From: Azadirachta indica
Taxonomy: Eukaryota; Streptophyta; Magnoliopsida; Sapindales; Meliaceae
NCBI GenBank assembly: GCA_022749755.1
Contig: CM040440.1
Location: 370,824-434,823 of the forward strand
Reading direction: 5' to 3'
Length of the DNA: 64,000 nt
Positions 11,548-21,789 of this stretch are shown here, one piece after another. A program made the position numbers and the translations under genes. Positions within the stretch are counted from its first letter, which is position 1; each line of letters opens with the position of its first letter. The notes below the pieces were generated by a model. That model did not search any database and was not told the DNA's origin. It worked only from the letters and a program-made list of their open reading frames with translations.

Positions 11548-11914
11548 TATTATTAATATGGTGACAATAAAATTATTTAAAATATTAATAATTATTTAGA
11601 GAGTAATTAAGGGTATAGTGATTATTATGTATTAATAATTAGGTTAAAATAGTCAATTAATATATCTTCTAAATATATAAGAGTAAAATAGTTATTTTGT
11701 ATGAATGTATAGTGACTTTAGAGGAAATTTGTTGTTTGCTAATAATTCAGGACAGTATATGCCCTTTTTAAAACACCAAGGGGATATCTGTCGTTTTTCA
11801 ATATGCCAAGCGTGTCTACCTATTTCCCTAATTTTAATTTTCATACTAGTCAAATTTCAAATATAAGTTTCTCTCTCTTCATATATATATATATAAGTTT
11901 CCCATATATATATA

Positions 11915-12110
11915 TGGGAAAGATCATCAACTCTATCAATTCACATATATCTTTACATCATTTATAAACTATTAATTAGATATAAATAAATCTAATAATT
12001 AAGATTGAATTTGATATATATATATTAATTACATGGTCAGATTTAATTTCAATTATTAGATGTACATAAATCCAACAGTTTATAAATGATATAATAATAT
12101 ATATATAATA
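11915..12110. mobile_element. Palindromic MITE copy (family M) beside (TA)n
   Basis: Preceded by an (AT)n tract. Begins GGGAAAGATCATCAACTCTA; the arms contain CATTTATAAACTATTAATTAG and, inverted, AATCCAACAGTTTATAAATG, ending in another (AT)n run near 12100. Confidence 0.6.
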
Positions 12111-12119
12111 ACTAGACTA

Positions 12120-12255
12120 CTGATCCATTCCTTTATATTAATGCATTTATAATTAATATATATGTTATATACAATATCAATCATTAGATGTATTTAAATT
12201 CAACGATTTATAATTGGTATAAAAAATTATGTAAAAAAAAGGATCATTGATCCTG
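12120..12255. mobile_element. Partial palindromic MITE copy (family M)
   Basis: Right half of a family M copy (TCATTAGATGTATTTAAATT ... GATTTATAATTGGTATAAAA ... AAAGGATCATTGATCC), ending at a (CATA)n/(TA)n microsatellite. Confidence 0.5.
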
Positions 12256-12257
12256 TA

Positions 12258-12305
<48 letters not shown>
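12256..12305. repeat. Compound microsatellite (CATA)n(TA)n
   Basis: Uninterrupted ATAC/CATA repeats followed by a TA run. The 60-residue Tyr/Ile/His frame across it (12247-12429) is a microsatellite artefact. Confidence 0.95.
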
Positions 12306-12409
12306 CAAGATCAGTAACTCTTTTTTCACACATTTTTTTGGTCTAAATCAAATTTATTTATTTATCTCTTCTCTGAATCAACTATCGTCTTTCTCTCTCT
12401 CTCTCTCTC

Positions 12410-12770
12410 TCCTTTTTTCAAATCTCTAATCTTACATCGCCACCACCGCCGCTACCTTCACCGCCACAACTTCCCATTTCTTTTTCTTTACAAATCTTTA
12501 TAAATCCCTAATTTGTTTTTGTCGCCATTGCTACCACACAAATTCCCTTTTTTCCCTTCTCAAATCCATAATTTGACATTACATAATAACATGCTTTTCA
12601 GTCCTTTAAGCAAGATTATATCTCACACCGTTGACCTTACCACAATCTCCCATCTCTTTTTCTCTATAAATTCTTACTTTACCTCGCCGCCACCACTACC
12701 AAAAGCTCCTTTTTTCCCTTTTCAAATCTCTAGTCTTCCGTTATACATTAACAGGCTTTTCCAATTCTTT
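12410..12770. repeat. Degenerate tandem repeat, about 140-160 bp unit
   Basis: The block CCC/TTTTTTCAAATCTCTAAT, followed about 35 bp later by GCCACCACCGC-like or ACTACC-like sequence, recurs near 12411, 12555 and 12716. Spacing is 144 and 161 bp. The frames across it are Phe/Ser/Pro-rich and do not look like a protein. Confidence 0.5.
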
Positions 12771-12851
12771 TTTTACACATACATACATACATATAAAATT
12801 AAAAAATATTTATATTTGAGGAGTGAGAAAATGTAAATTAAAATATGTAAT

Positions 12852-12994
12852 TTTTTTTTTTAAAGGGTAAGGGGGTGGACCCTTAGTGAGGCCCAAAACC
12901 CTTTAATTCTCTCACCTCCTTCTCCAGGTTTCGAACAAATGTGAGTGAGATAGAAGATAGAAGTATTCTACCACTCGATCCTGTCCTTAGGAGC
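12852..12994 (-). mobile_element. tRNA-derived SINE, 143 bp, with 21-bp target duplication
   Basis: Read on the minus strand, the insert begins GCTCCTAAGGACAGG, has a box A-like GAGTGGTAGAATAC (12963-12976) and a box B-like GTTCGAAACCT (12926-12936), then a tRNA-unrelated body and an A-run (a T-run at 12852-12861 on the plus strand). It is flanked by ATGTAAATTAAAATATGTAAT at 12831-12851 and an almost identical 21-mer at 12995-13015 with one mismatch. Internal pol III promoter boxes, a poly(A) tail and a long target duplication together define a tRNA-derived SINE. The near-perfect duplication suggests fairly recent insertion. Confidence 0.8.
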
Positions 12995-13015
12995 ATGTAA
13001 ATTAAAAAATGTAAT

Positions 13016-14303
13016 AAAGTGTGAAAGATATTTCGTAAGTTAGAGGTTAAAAAAAAAAAAAAAAACATAAAAAAAACCTTATTAAATATATTTGTAAAAA
13101 TTTTTTATATTTATTATATATAATTTTAACTCTTAATAAATATTTAATTTAAAGTTTAAAAGTTAATATAAAGATATAGATTAAAGAAAAAAAAAAAAAG
13201 TTACTGATTCTGTCCTATATATAATTGTCCAAAGACTAAGAAATATATAATATATAATTGTGAAAGAGAGAAGGAAAAGATGGGCATCCACGCAATAATG
13301 TATAAATGGGTTGGAAGAAGTTATTGGAAGTTGGGGGGCTTTGGCCCCCCCCCCCCCATAACTCAAAGGCATTCTCTCTTTTTGATTGTCAATTTTTCTT
13401 TATTTATAATTATTAATGAGGCAAAGATTCTTCGACAAATCAACTAAAGTTTTATTTTCTAGATCAAAGCTTTGTCTTTATAGCCTTCTAAATTCTAAAA
13501 TATTAAAAAATTTTAATTTTTGTTTTTCTTTAATCGACAAGTTGGCAACTTGCACTCTTATTTAATTAATTGGCCTTTCGCATTCTAAAGGAGGCTGAGG
13601 CTCGTCGCTTTCCTTAAGGCTTTATTGTCTTCACGTGCTAGTCTAGACATCCTAAGGTTTCTCGACTTTTCTTTTCTCTTTTCTTTTTTTTTTTTTTTTA
13701 ATTATAATTTTTACTATTATTATATGAGTTGAAATTAACATCAATCAAATTGACGTTGTTTTCTGTAGATTGATGATCAAAATGAATGGGAATTAGCATA
13801 AATCTGATTGAGGATAAAGATTACATTATACTATTTTTCAAAATTTTATTCGTTGTGATTTGAAATGTGCCAATAGCTTCCAAATTTTTTTTGAATTTGA
13901 GTAATAATAATAAAAAGTAAAAATTTAATGTTTTATAGATAAAATTTTTTATTTTAATTCAAAAATTCTTTTTAAAAAAATTATTTTTAAAACTTTATTT
14001 AAGGAGTAAAAAAATATACACTTGAAAAAATTTTCATGGAAATAATATTTTAATTTTACTTATTTTAAAAATAAATTTAATTATAAATAAAATCGGTTTG
14101 ATTACACTAATCATACTTATGTTTGTATTTTACATTGCATTATAATATGTTTATGGGAAGAAAACAATTTATCTAACTTTTTTTTTAAAAAAAAAAAAAA
14201 TTAACATAATATCCAAATTCAAAGAACAACCTATATATACATATATTAATTAATCCTAAGGAGATTTAAGTAATAAGATTAAAAGGGTTTAATTATAAAT
14301 ATT
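13016..14303. other. AT-rich intergenic DNA with homopolymers
   Basis: No coding frame supported. Contains A-runs near 13050 and 13185, a run of about 14 C near 13345-13358, and a T-run near 13690. The frame at 13181-13372 has no recognisable motif. Confidence 0.4.
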
Positions 14304-14321
14304 ACTCATTCTTTTTTTTTT

Positions 14322-16178
14322 TTTTTATCTAATAAAACCAAGCAAAGATAACAAAAGGTTAACTATCTTCAAAGGAGGTTCTTCCAACCAAATAATGTGA
14401 TCAGTTGGAGTCAAAGCCATTTTGGCCAGAGAATTTGCAAATGTATTATAAGCTTTCATTGAGATTGACCATGAAATAATCTTTCCTAGAGAAGAGATTT
14501 AGAATTTCAAATATGAGAAGCATCAATGATTTTCCTTTTAAAATGATCACCTGATGTAGGGAGATAATCATTAATTGCCCGCCAGAAGAAAATTTTGACT
14601 TTAAGAGGGATAGAGAGAGACAAAATATATTTCCACCAAAGGATGAGCTTGAGGAGCTTGAAGAGGGTTTGGAATAGTTTAGCCTTAAAGTAACTTGATA
14701 TCCACTTTTGACTGTGTACATCCCTCTTTTATCAAAATGCCACAGCAATTTGTCAGGACAAGGATTACATGGTAGAGGTATCTTAAGAATTTGTTCTGCA
14801 TCCAGGGAAAGAAAATGTTGTTTTATCAGCTCAGTTCTTCAAGTTCTATCCTCAAAGATGAGTGATGCCACTTTTGCCTTTGGAGATAAAAATACTGGGG
14901 AGATTGGCTTAAAAGTGGTCAGTCAAGGGAGCCAATTGTCTTGGTATACGGACACCCTTTCCTTATCTCCAATTCTCCATCTCGAACCTGCCTTGATGAC
15001 TTCTCTACCCCATAAGATGCTTTGCCATATAAACGACGAATTACTCCCCTTTTTGCTGTTTAAGAAATTTATATTTGGAAAATACCTTACTTTAAGGTTC
15101 CTTACCATAAGTGAGTCTGGATTCTATATGATTCTCCATGATAACTTGGCAAGAAGAGACTGATTAAAAGATAGTAAGTTTTTGAAACCTAAGCCTCCAT
15201 TTCTTTTTGTAGTACACAGTGTTCGCCAAGAGCTCGAATACAAACATCTAGAATGATCTTTTTTTGCCCCACCAGTAGCTTCTCGTGTGCTTCTGAATTT
15301 CCTGACACAATCCCTTTGGAATTCTGAAAACACACATTGCATACGTAGGAATAGCTTGAACAACTGCTTTGAGCATAATTTCCTTGCCTCCTTGAGAGAA
15401 AAGTCTTGTTTTCCAGCCGTTGATTTTGTTGATAATTCTGCGTTCGAGTGAATTGAAAAAGAAATTTTTGTTGCAACCTACCATTGACGAAAGTCCAAGA
15501 TACTTCTCATAATGAGATACCACATTCAATTGAAAGATATGCTGGATTGCGTGTACAGTGGTCGGAGATACATTCCGACTGAAAAACTAGAAGACTTTTC
15601 AAGGTTGAAAAGCTGCCCTAAAGCTGCAATATATTGATCAAAGATAGCTTTTAATTGGCAACATTCCCCATCCGAAGCCTGAGAAAATATATGGCTATCA
15701 TCTACGAATAAAAGATGAGTTATAGATATATCATGATGCTGAAAACTAATACCATAAATAAGATGCCTTTCAGATGTCAAATTCAACAAGGATGAGAAAA
15801 CATCTAAACAAATGATAAAGAGATAAGGGGATAAGGGACATCCCTGTCTAAGCCCCCTTTGAGGATGAAAGTTGCCTTTAACTTCTCCATTTAATAGAAT
15901 TGAGAAAGCAGTTGTGAAGATGCACCTCATGATCAAGTTCACCCAGCTACGCCACCCTGTCGTAAGCTTTACTGACGTCCAATTTTATAGCCACAAATCC
16001 ATTTTTCCCCTATCTTTTGCTTATGATTTTATACAAACATTTATATCCAATGACAATGTTATATGTGATCAATCGTTGCGAGATAAAAGCACTTTGAACA
16101 AGGAAATAACTTGGTTTAAAGAGGCTTGAGTCTATTTGTAATAGACTTGCTAATGAGTTTGTAGGTAACATTGCATAG
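14322..16178 (-). mobile_element. 5'-truncated LINE (L1-type) with 18-bp target duplication
   Basis: Minus-strand order, right to left: TYKLISKSITNRLKPL (near 16150), SAFISQRLITYNIVIGYK, GFVAIKLDVSKAYDRVA followed by a stop (near 15950), GLRQGCPLSPYLFIICLDVF and LLFVDDSHIFSQAS (15526-15942 frame), YLGLSSMVGCNKNFFFNSLE and AVVQAIPTYAMCVFRIPKGL (15248-15529), GLGFKNLLSFNQSLLAK, FIWQSILWGREVIKAGSRWR (14923-15108), then LLWHFDKRGMYTVKSGYQ (near 14740). That is reverse transcriptase, connection and the zf-RVT region. Several stops and frameshifts make it inactive; the FVDD motif is a variant of the usual YADD/FADD. ORF1 and the endonuclease are missing. A T-run at 14322-14326 on the plus strand is the remaining poly(A) tail. 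ACTCATTC plus ten T flanks both ends (14304-14321 and 16179-16196). Confidence 0.85.
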
Positions 16179-16196
16179 ACTCATTCTTTTTTTTTT

Positions 16197-17160
16197 AATT
16201 ATCACAATCGAGCAAAGAGTTTTAATTCTAACCCACAAAAAATTACATTCAATTTAAAAAGTTTTAACCTATAAAAAAATTACCTAAAATTAGGAATGAA
16301 ATTCTTTAGATTTTAATAAGATAGGAGATAAGTACTTATCATTATACTGCTTTATTTAAATTTCTTTTATTTGTGTGCATAGTAATAATTATGCTTGTAC
16401 CTAAAATCATAGAGAATTCAATTAAACCTTAGCTAGGACTAGATTACAAGGTTAAATGGGCTAATATTTTAATTTTGTTTTTATCCATAGCCATTTTATT
16501 CGTTATAACAAGACGAGAAGGAGGAGAAAAATGGCATATATCGATTGATAGTAGCCCTTTTAAAAGGTTATTATATTATAGTCAAAAGGAGGATATGTAC
16601 ATAGTCAACAAAAGCTTGACTTATAATGCTTCTAGAAAGAAAAAAGCAAGAAAGTTAATATGCAAGATTTTTTTTTTCTTATGAATAAATGTATCGGAAG
16701 TTTACATAAATATTATTTGATAGCATTACCGGATATTTATGATTAAATTGAATTATTTTATAGTGATAAACAATTAAAAAATTATAAATACCATAACTTT
16801 AATTTTACTAGAAGGGCCAACTAAAATAAGTTCGTCAAATATAGAAATTAATATAGAGTTACACTATTAAACAAACGTTGTATGTTACGTTCACGAAAAG
16901 TGGAGATTTTTTGTATGCAATTTATGATTCATCTTCACTTTAAATTAACTATTAAATTACATTTTGAATAATTTAATTATCTAAACGCAACTACTATTTT
17001 ATACAATTACTGCATTGTAACCCTACCCATTAATATAATACTATTTATTATATTATTGTAAAATATCTTATATGTTGACTTAAGTAAATAAAAAAATTAT
17101 ATAAAATATATGATAAAAATTCAATTGTAATAAAATAATTGTAACATAAAATTGTATACA
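16197..17160. other. AT-rich intergenic DNA
   Basis: No gene, promoter or clear transposon end seen. The short frame at 16475-16684 shows no motif and is treated as chance. Confidence 0.4.
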
Positions 17161-17164
17161 AGAA

Positions 17165-17325
17165 TGTATATATATATATATATATAAAAACAACAATAAC
17201 AACAACCATGACGATGACAATAATAATAATAATAATAATAATAAAGGGTAAATGTTTAATATTTTGTAGATGATATTTATTACTTTGATTTCTAAAAAGA
17301 CAAATATATATATATATATATATCT
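17165..17325. repeat. Microsatellite cluster (TA)n, (AAT)n, (TA)n
   Basis: TA runs at about 17167-17186 and 17305-17324, and an AAT run at 17218-17243. The minus-strand Ile/Tyr-rich frame across it is an artefact. Confidence 0.95.
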
Positions 17326-17589
17326 TTTTGGTATATCTCAAATAATTTGGGGTATATTTAATATTTTAAAATTATTTTAAATTCGAATAATAATAATAAA
17401 GAGTAAGGGTTTAATATTTTATAAGTAAAATTTATAACTTTGATCTCTAAAAGGAATATATACATTAGAGACTATGAAAGAAAGTATCGGCTTTTGACTC
17501 CCAAAATGCACAAGGAAACAAGAAAGTAAATCCAACGAATGAACATAAAAAGAGACGATGCTCCAAGCCCAATGAAGAATCAGAGTCAA

Positions 17590-17940
17590 ATTATGGATCT
17601 ATGTATATAAATGTAATGTGATGTACGTATGTATGTATGTATGTCTTATGTGAACGTATCAAAGTCAGCTTTGGTTGTCTCGATGTTTCTGATAAAAAAT
17701 ATATATATATATATATCTGTAGATATGTACGTATGTGTATGTATGTGGCTGGCTCAATCTTAGCCGTAGGATCTGTATTACTCGAGGATATTGTACCTAA
17801 CATATCCTTTATATATTTGATACCTTCCAATCTCTATCCCATCTTTCAATGTGAAAGCTCAACGACCTAACATGGAGATGTTGATACTACACACACACAC
17901 ACACACACATATGTACATATATATACAAACTAATTCACAT
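17590..17940. repeat. Microsatellites (GTAT)n, (TA)n, (CA)n
   Basis: GTAT repeats near 17625-17645 and 17728-17745, TA near 17698-17716, and a CA run near 17890-17909. The two short frames on opposite strands overlap these repeats and are not supported as genes. Confidence 0.9.
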
Positions 17941-18109
17941 ATAAATGTTGTTCATCAATCACAATGAACCCTCTTATCATGTTATATGATGCTCATGGCC
18001 CACCTCAGAGTCTGAGGAATCAAATCATAACATCTGAAGATCTGACGCGGAGAAGCATTTGATTTTTCTTTTTATACAGGAAAAAGGAGATAGGGGTAAC
18101 ACAAGATTT

Positions 18110-18812
18110 AACTGAATGAATACATAAATTTTAATAATTTTTAAAATAATTATAAAAATTTCAATTTATTTTAAAAAGATAACTATACCCTTATTAGAAT
18201 AAAATATTAATAAACATTACTATTAAATCTTTAAAATTTTAATATATTTAAAAAATATTATAATAAATAGTACATTAATAATATAAAATTTATTAATGTA
18301 TTATAAACTTATATATTATACAAATACTAAATTTTATTTTATTTTCATATTTTATATATTCAACCACAAAAAATTATAAATTATAATATAGTTATAAGCA
18401 TTGTATTATACTATATTTTATTTACATATTAATATTTATTTATAATTTATTTTATTTTATTTTTTTTTATACTTAATTAATATATTAAATGTTAATATAT
18501 TATAAAAAATAAATAAATTTATTTTTAGTAATAATATATTAACAAAAATTATTTATAATATTTATTTAAATTTATAATATGTTAACACATAATATAATTA
18601 ATATATTATAAAATAATATTATAGTTTATTTTATTAATATACTTTGAATACATATATATTATATTTTGTCACATTTTAATGATTTAATAATAATGTTTAT
18701 TAAATAATTATTACTAACAAAGATATAATTATTTTTTAAAATTAAATTAAAATTTTTTAAAATATTTTTTAAACTATTAAAATTTATATGTCTATTAAAA
18801 TAAATTTTAAGG
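18110..18812. mobile_element. AT-rich element with about 130-bp inverted arms
   Basis: 18115-18240 and the reverse complement of 18670-18800 align. Shared blocks include CATAAATTTTAATA near the tips, AATAAACATTA(C/T)TATTAAATC and CTTTAAAATT against ATTAAAATGT. GGAGAT occurs near both ends. The spacer is almost pure A/T with no frame. No target duplication was identified. Most likely a foldback or MITE-type DNA transposon. Confidence 0.5.
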
Positions 18813-19062
18813 ATCTCCATGACTTATTTCCTTTTATATATTATCTGAAATTAGAATTGATGAATGGGTAGGAGAAGTTAATTATCAGAAATGGGGCTAC
18901 TGCAATGCCGCTGTTAGATAGATCTTTTCTAATATTGAGGCTCACTATCCTATAAATTCCTTCTATGTACATGCTTTCTTTTAATACCTAGCTAGCTATA
19001 AAATGAATTAATTATAACTTACTTCTAGTAGTATTCCACGATATATATATATATATATATAT

Positions 19063-19288
19063 ATGGTAAAATTAACAGTTCATTTATTTTGTGTAAAACC
19101 TTACATTTATTGTAAACCATTAGATATACGCATATTTAACAGTTAAAATTACATCTGACCATATAATTAATATATAATCATAATTAATACATATATTAAT
19201 GCAATTTCAACTGTTGAAAGTGTTTATATCCAACAATTTATAATTGATATAAGATTTTATGTAAAATAAAGGGGTTGCTGATCATGCT
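19063..19288. mobile_element. Palindromic MITE copy (family M) between (TA)n tracts
   Basis: Begins directly after an (AT)n run at about 19041-19062 and ends directly before another at about 19290-19308. Arms pair TTTGTGTAAAACCTTACATT with GATATAAGATTTTATGTAAAA, and TAACAGTTAAAATTACATCT with CAATTTCAACTGTTGAAAGT. Confidence 0.7.
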
Positions 19289-19308
19289 CTATATATATAT
19301 ATATATAT

Positions 19309-19490
19309 AAAAAATTAATAACTTTTTAATTTTACATATTTTTTCTCATCATTTATAAATTATTAAATTTAAATATTTTATATATATTTAATTATAATAT
19401 GTCAGTTATTCTTTAATATATATTAAATTTAATTTTAATTATTAAAAATATTAATACAAAAATTTTTATGTAAAATTATTATTATTTATA
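19309..19490. mobile_element. Palindromic MITE copy (family M), AT-degraded
   Basis: Starts after the same (TA)n tract that ends the previous copy. Arms contain CATCATTTATAAATTATTAA and, inverted, ATTTTTATGTAAAATTATTA. It ends in TATATATACACACACG. Confidence 0.55.
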
Positions 19491-19499
19491 TATACACAC

Positions 19500-20990
19500 A
19501 CGCAAACATAAATGTCATCTCTCAATCTTGAAATTCCACACCAAGTACCACCTCTAGTCCATCTACCACAAACAATTCAGTTTTCTTGCAGCCCTCTCGT
19601 GGGGACCATGCCCCCATTACTATTCACCGACCTCTATGACTTTATATGCATTCTAACATTTATTTATATATATTTTAATATTATATTACAATTCTATATT
19701 TTCAACGGTTTTATGTATAGATTATGACGTATCAATTATGTATTAATTATACATATTATATTTAATTTTAATTATTAAAAAATAATAGATCTAATTACTT
19801 ACAAATAATATAAAATTAAAAAATCATTTAATCCATCCTTTATATCAAACGTATGACAGTTTCAAAATAAAAGTTACGCTGTATTTTAAATTAAATATTA
19901 TAATTATGTTGCACTCTAAATATTTATACACACATAAAACAAAACCAAACATCTACATACATATAAAACGACATTTACTCTTATATTGAAAGGTATCTTT
20001 ATTAGTACACTATAAGATAGAAAAATTCTGTATTCAAAGATATAAGAGTGCATTACAACACGAAAAATTCTACAACAAAAAGGAGGGAGCGAGTTCTTTT
20101 ACCATCCAACTCAAATATAAGTTTTTTATCCTCGTTTATTTTTAAATTGTTTACACAGCCATCGATATATTACGATATATTCATTTTTTTTATTTGTAAA
20201 TATTATAATAATTTTTTTTATCATAATTATTTTAAAAATTAATCATTTTATTTTTTGTTAATATAATAATTACCATTATCTAGAGTGGGAATCAATCTAC
20301 CTCATACTTTCAAATATATAAGCTTAGCATATTAATAGTGTTTAATAAAGTTTATATATGTTGGTGTAGAAAAGAACAATGAAATCATTGGGTGAATTTA
20401 GTAATAGTAATGTAAGCTAAATTTTTATTGGAGTGGAGAGAAAGAAAAAAAGCCACATTTAGTGCAATAAGATTCTTGGATTTAAGCCAAAAAGTCAAAA
20501 GCATAGATTCCACAAAATGATAATTCATTTCTTTGCCTAATGCATAGCAGGACACTGTCAATAAAAAGTTCAAAACAGATTCGTTAGCCAGGAACACTTC
20601 CCACCCCCACACCCACGTTATAATATTTATGTTCAAATATTTATTTTCCACATTGAATTAATTAATTAGGAAAATTATATTTATAACCAGAATTTTCTTT
20701 TTTTTTTTATTTGTTATACAAAATGGAAAATTACACAATACCTTGAAATCAAATATTTCTGTGTACACGGCATTGACTCGAATGCCAATTTCATTTTTAG
20801 TTGAGTTTCCAACAATACCCATACGAAATCACGTGGCATGTAAGCCAATCGGTCTATTGACGAGAAGGATATTTTCGGTAATTCACAAAGAGTAAAAAAA
20901 AAATAAAAATAATACTCACAAAACATAAAAGAAAAATTAACAAAACAACAATTTTTTTTTTTTTTTTTTTTTTTTGGGATTTCAAGATTG
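19500..20990. other. Intergenic DNA downstream of the PYL1-like gene
   Basis: No supported gene. It includes a further diverged MITE-like half copy near 19690-19830, and a T-run of about 25 at 20951-20975 close to the 3' end of the receptor gene. The minus-strand frames at 20385-20651 and 20714-20926 lack recognisable motifs. Confidence 0.4.
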
Positions 20991-21008
20991 GCTCTGTTGT
21001 TGCGTTTG

Positions 21009-21674
21009 TCATATCACCTGTGCTTGTGATCTACCCTCACCGTCCCTCGCCGATCCCTCCGCCACAGACGCCAGCTTCTGCAGATTTAACTTCACTACTG
21101 TATCCGCAAACAGACGCGTGTCCTCCTCGGTATTCCCTTCAGGTACATCTACGACGTAAGATTCCAAAACAACGGTCCAGATCCTGCCGTCACGATGAAA
21201 GCCATGCACCGTGGTCACCGACCGGTAATTCCTCAACCTATGCTCCCCTCCTGTGATACTAAACCCCGTGACGCGTCGGTCATCGTCCAGAATGTCTAGC
21301 CTCTCCGTACTCGTAGCAGCCGGTAACCCGGATATAACATTAACGTCCCTGGTGGACCCCACCGTCACTGTGAATTCGTCCGAAACGGAACAGCTTTTGA
21401 TGAAGTGTTTGTAAGTCTGGGGCTTGTCGAAACGCCTGACTATCGACCATACGACGTCTTCCGGGGCCTGGATTCGTTGCGCTAGCAAAGAAGAGCATTG
21501 GTTCGAGCTGAGTTGGTACGTGTGAAACTCTACGACGTGTTGTTTTAACTCGTCACACTCGTCCTGAGTTAAGCCGGGAGGAGCGGCTAAGTGATGGGCC
21601 GTGTAAGCCAGTTGGGTTTCGGGTTCTGGGTTTTGGTTCGCCATTGAAGAAGAGGTCTCCGGTCTGTTGTCCAT
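21009..21674 (-). CDS. PYL1: Abscisic acid receptor, PYL1-like (PYR/PYL/RCAR)
   Basis: Intronless 221-residue START-like (Bet v 1 fold) protein, the same length as Arabidopsis PYL1 as I remember it. Ligand-pocket and regulatory motifs are all present: the lysine that contacts the ABA carboxylate in YKHFIKSC (K89), the gate loop SGLPA at 115-119, and the latch GGEHRL at 142-147. The C-terminal helix region (FADTVVKLNLQKLASV) is intact, as is ESYVVDVPEGN at 171-181. Such receptors are soluble cytosolic and nuclear proteins that, with ABA bound, inhibit clade A PP2C phosphatases and so release SnRK2 kinases. The HTYQL and SSLLAQRI blocks place it in the dimeric PYR1/PYL1-PYL3 subfamily, where intronless genes are usual. 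A second ATG at codon 11 (MANQNPEP) could also serve as start. A CT-rich leader and a TATA-like box lie just upstream. Confidence 0.96.
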   Translation of the reverse strand: MDNRPETSSSMANQNPEPETQLAYTAHHLAAPPGLTQDECDELKQHVVEFHTYQLSSNQCSSLLAQRIQAPEDVVWSIVRRFDKPQTYKHFIKSCSVSDEFTVTVGSTRDVNVISGLPAATSTERLDILDDDRRVTGFSITGGEHRLRNYRSVTTVHGFHRDGRIWTVVLESYVVDVPEGNTEEDTRLFADTVVKLNLQKLASVAEGSARDGEGRSQAQVI

Positions 21675-21727
21675 CGAAGAAAGAGGGAGAGAGCGAAAGA
21701 GAGAGAGCGATAATAGGTTTATTTTTC

Positions 21728-21741
21728 GGGTTTATAAAAAA
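21728..21741 (-). promoter_or_regulatory. TATA-like box of the PYL1-like gene
   Basis: On the minus strand, TTTTTTATAAACCC lies about 55-65 bases upstream of the start codon at 21674. The intervening leader is CT-rich (TCTCTCTCTTTCGCTCTCTC), a common feature of plant 5' leaders. This implies a very short 5' UTR if the box is used. Confidence 0.45.
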
Positions 21742-21789
21742 CGTTAGGGGTAAAAGGGGGATTCGGAATGGGATTTAGGTTATTTTTGT

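Larger units (their letters stand above)
10106..11800. mobile_element. Foldback-type element with about 190-bp inverted arms
   Basis: The segment 10106-10300 and the reverse complement of 11618-11800 align over nearly their full length. Shared blocks include GACTATTTTA(C)CC, TATATTAATTGACTATTTTAA and TAGATATC near the outer tips. The arms enclose about 1.3 kb that lacks any ORF and holds a separate nested element at 10821-11547. The outer ends and target duplication could not be fixed. It is most easily read as a non-autonomous DNA transposon with long terminal inverted repeats. Confidence 0.65.

Noticed and set aside
12256..12305. Regular short repeats as a possible CRISPR-like array
   Set aside because: Units are four bases or less without spacers; they are microsatellites, and the genome is eukaryotic.
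12247..12836. Two plus-strand open frames, Tyr/Ile-rich and Phe/Ser/Pro-rich
   Set aside because: They are translations of a (CATA)n(TA)n microsatellite and a degenerate tandem repeat; no domain or conserved composition.
13343..13358. Run of about 14 C as a regulatory or telomere-like element
   Set aside because: Simple homopolymer; no further repeat structure, and homopolymer length is error-prone in assemblies.
14708..15163. 151-codon plus-strand frame
   Set aside because: It lies antisense to the LINE, whose minus-strand translation shows conserved motifs; the plus frame is a shadow.
15872..16129. 85-codon plus-strand frame
   Set aside because: Opposite strand of the LINE reverse transcriptase (KLDVSKAYDRVA region).
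19015..19035. TTCTAGTAGTAT as the missing right end of the CACTA element
   Set aside because: It lacks the terminal G of TAGTG, has no subterminal repeats, and lies 33 kb away in the wrong position.
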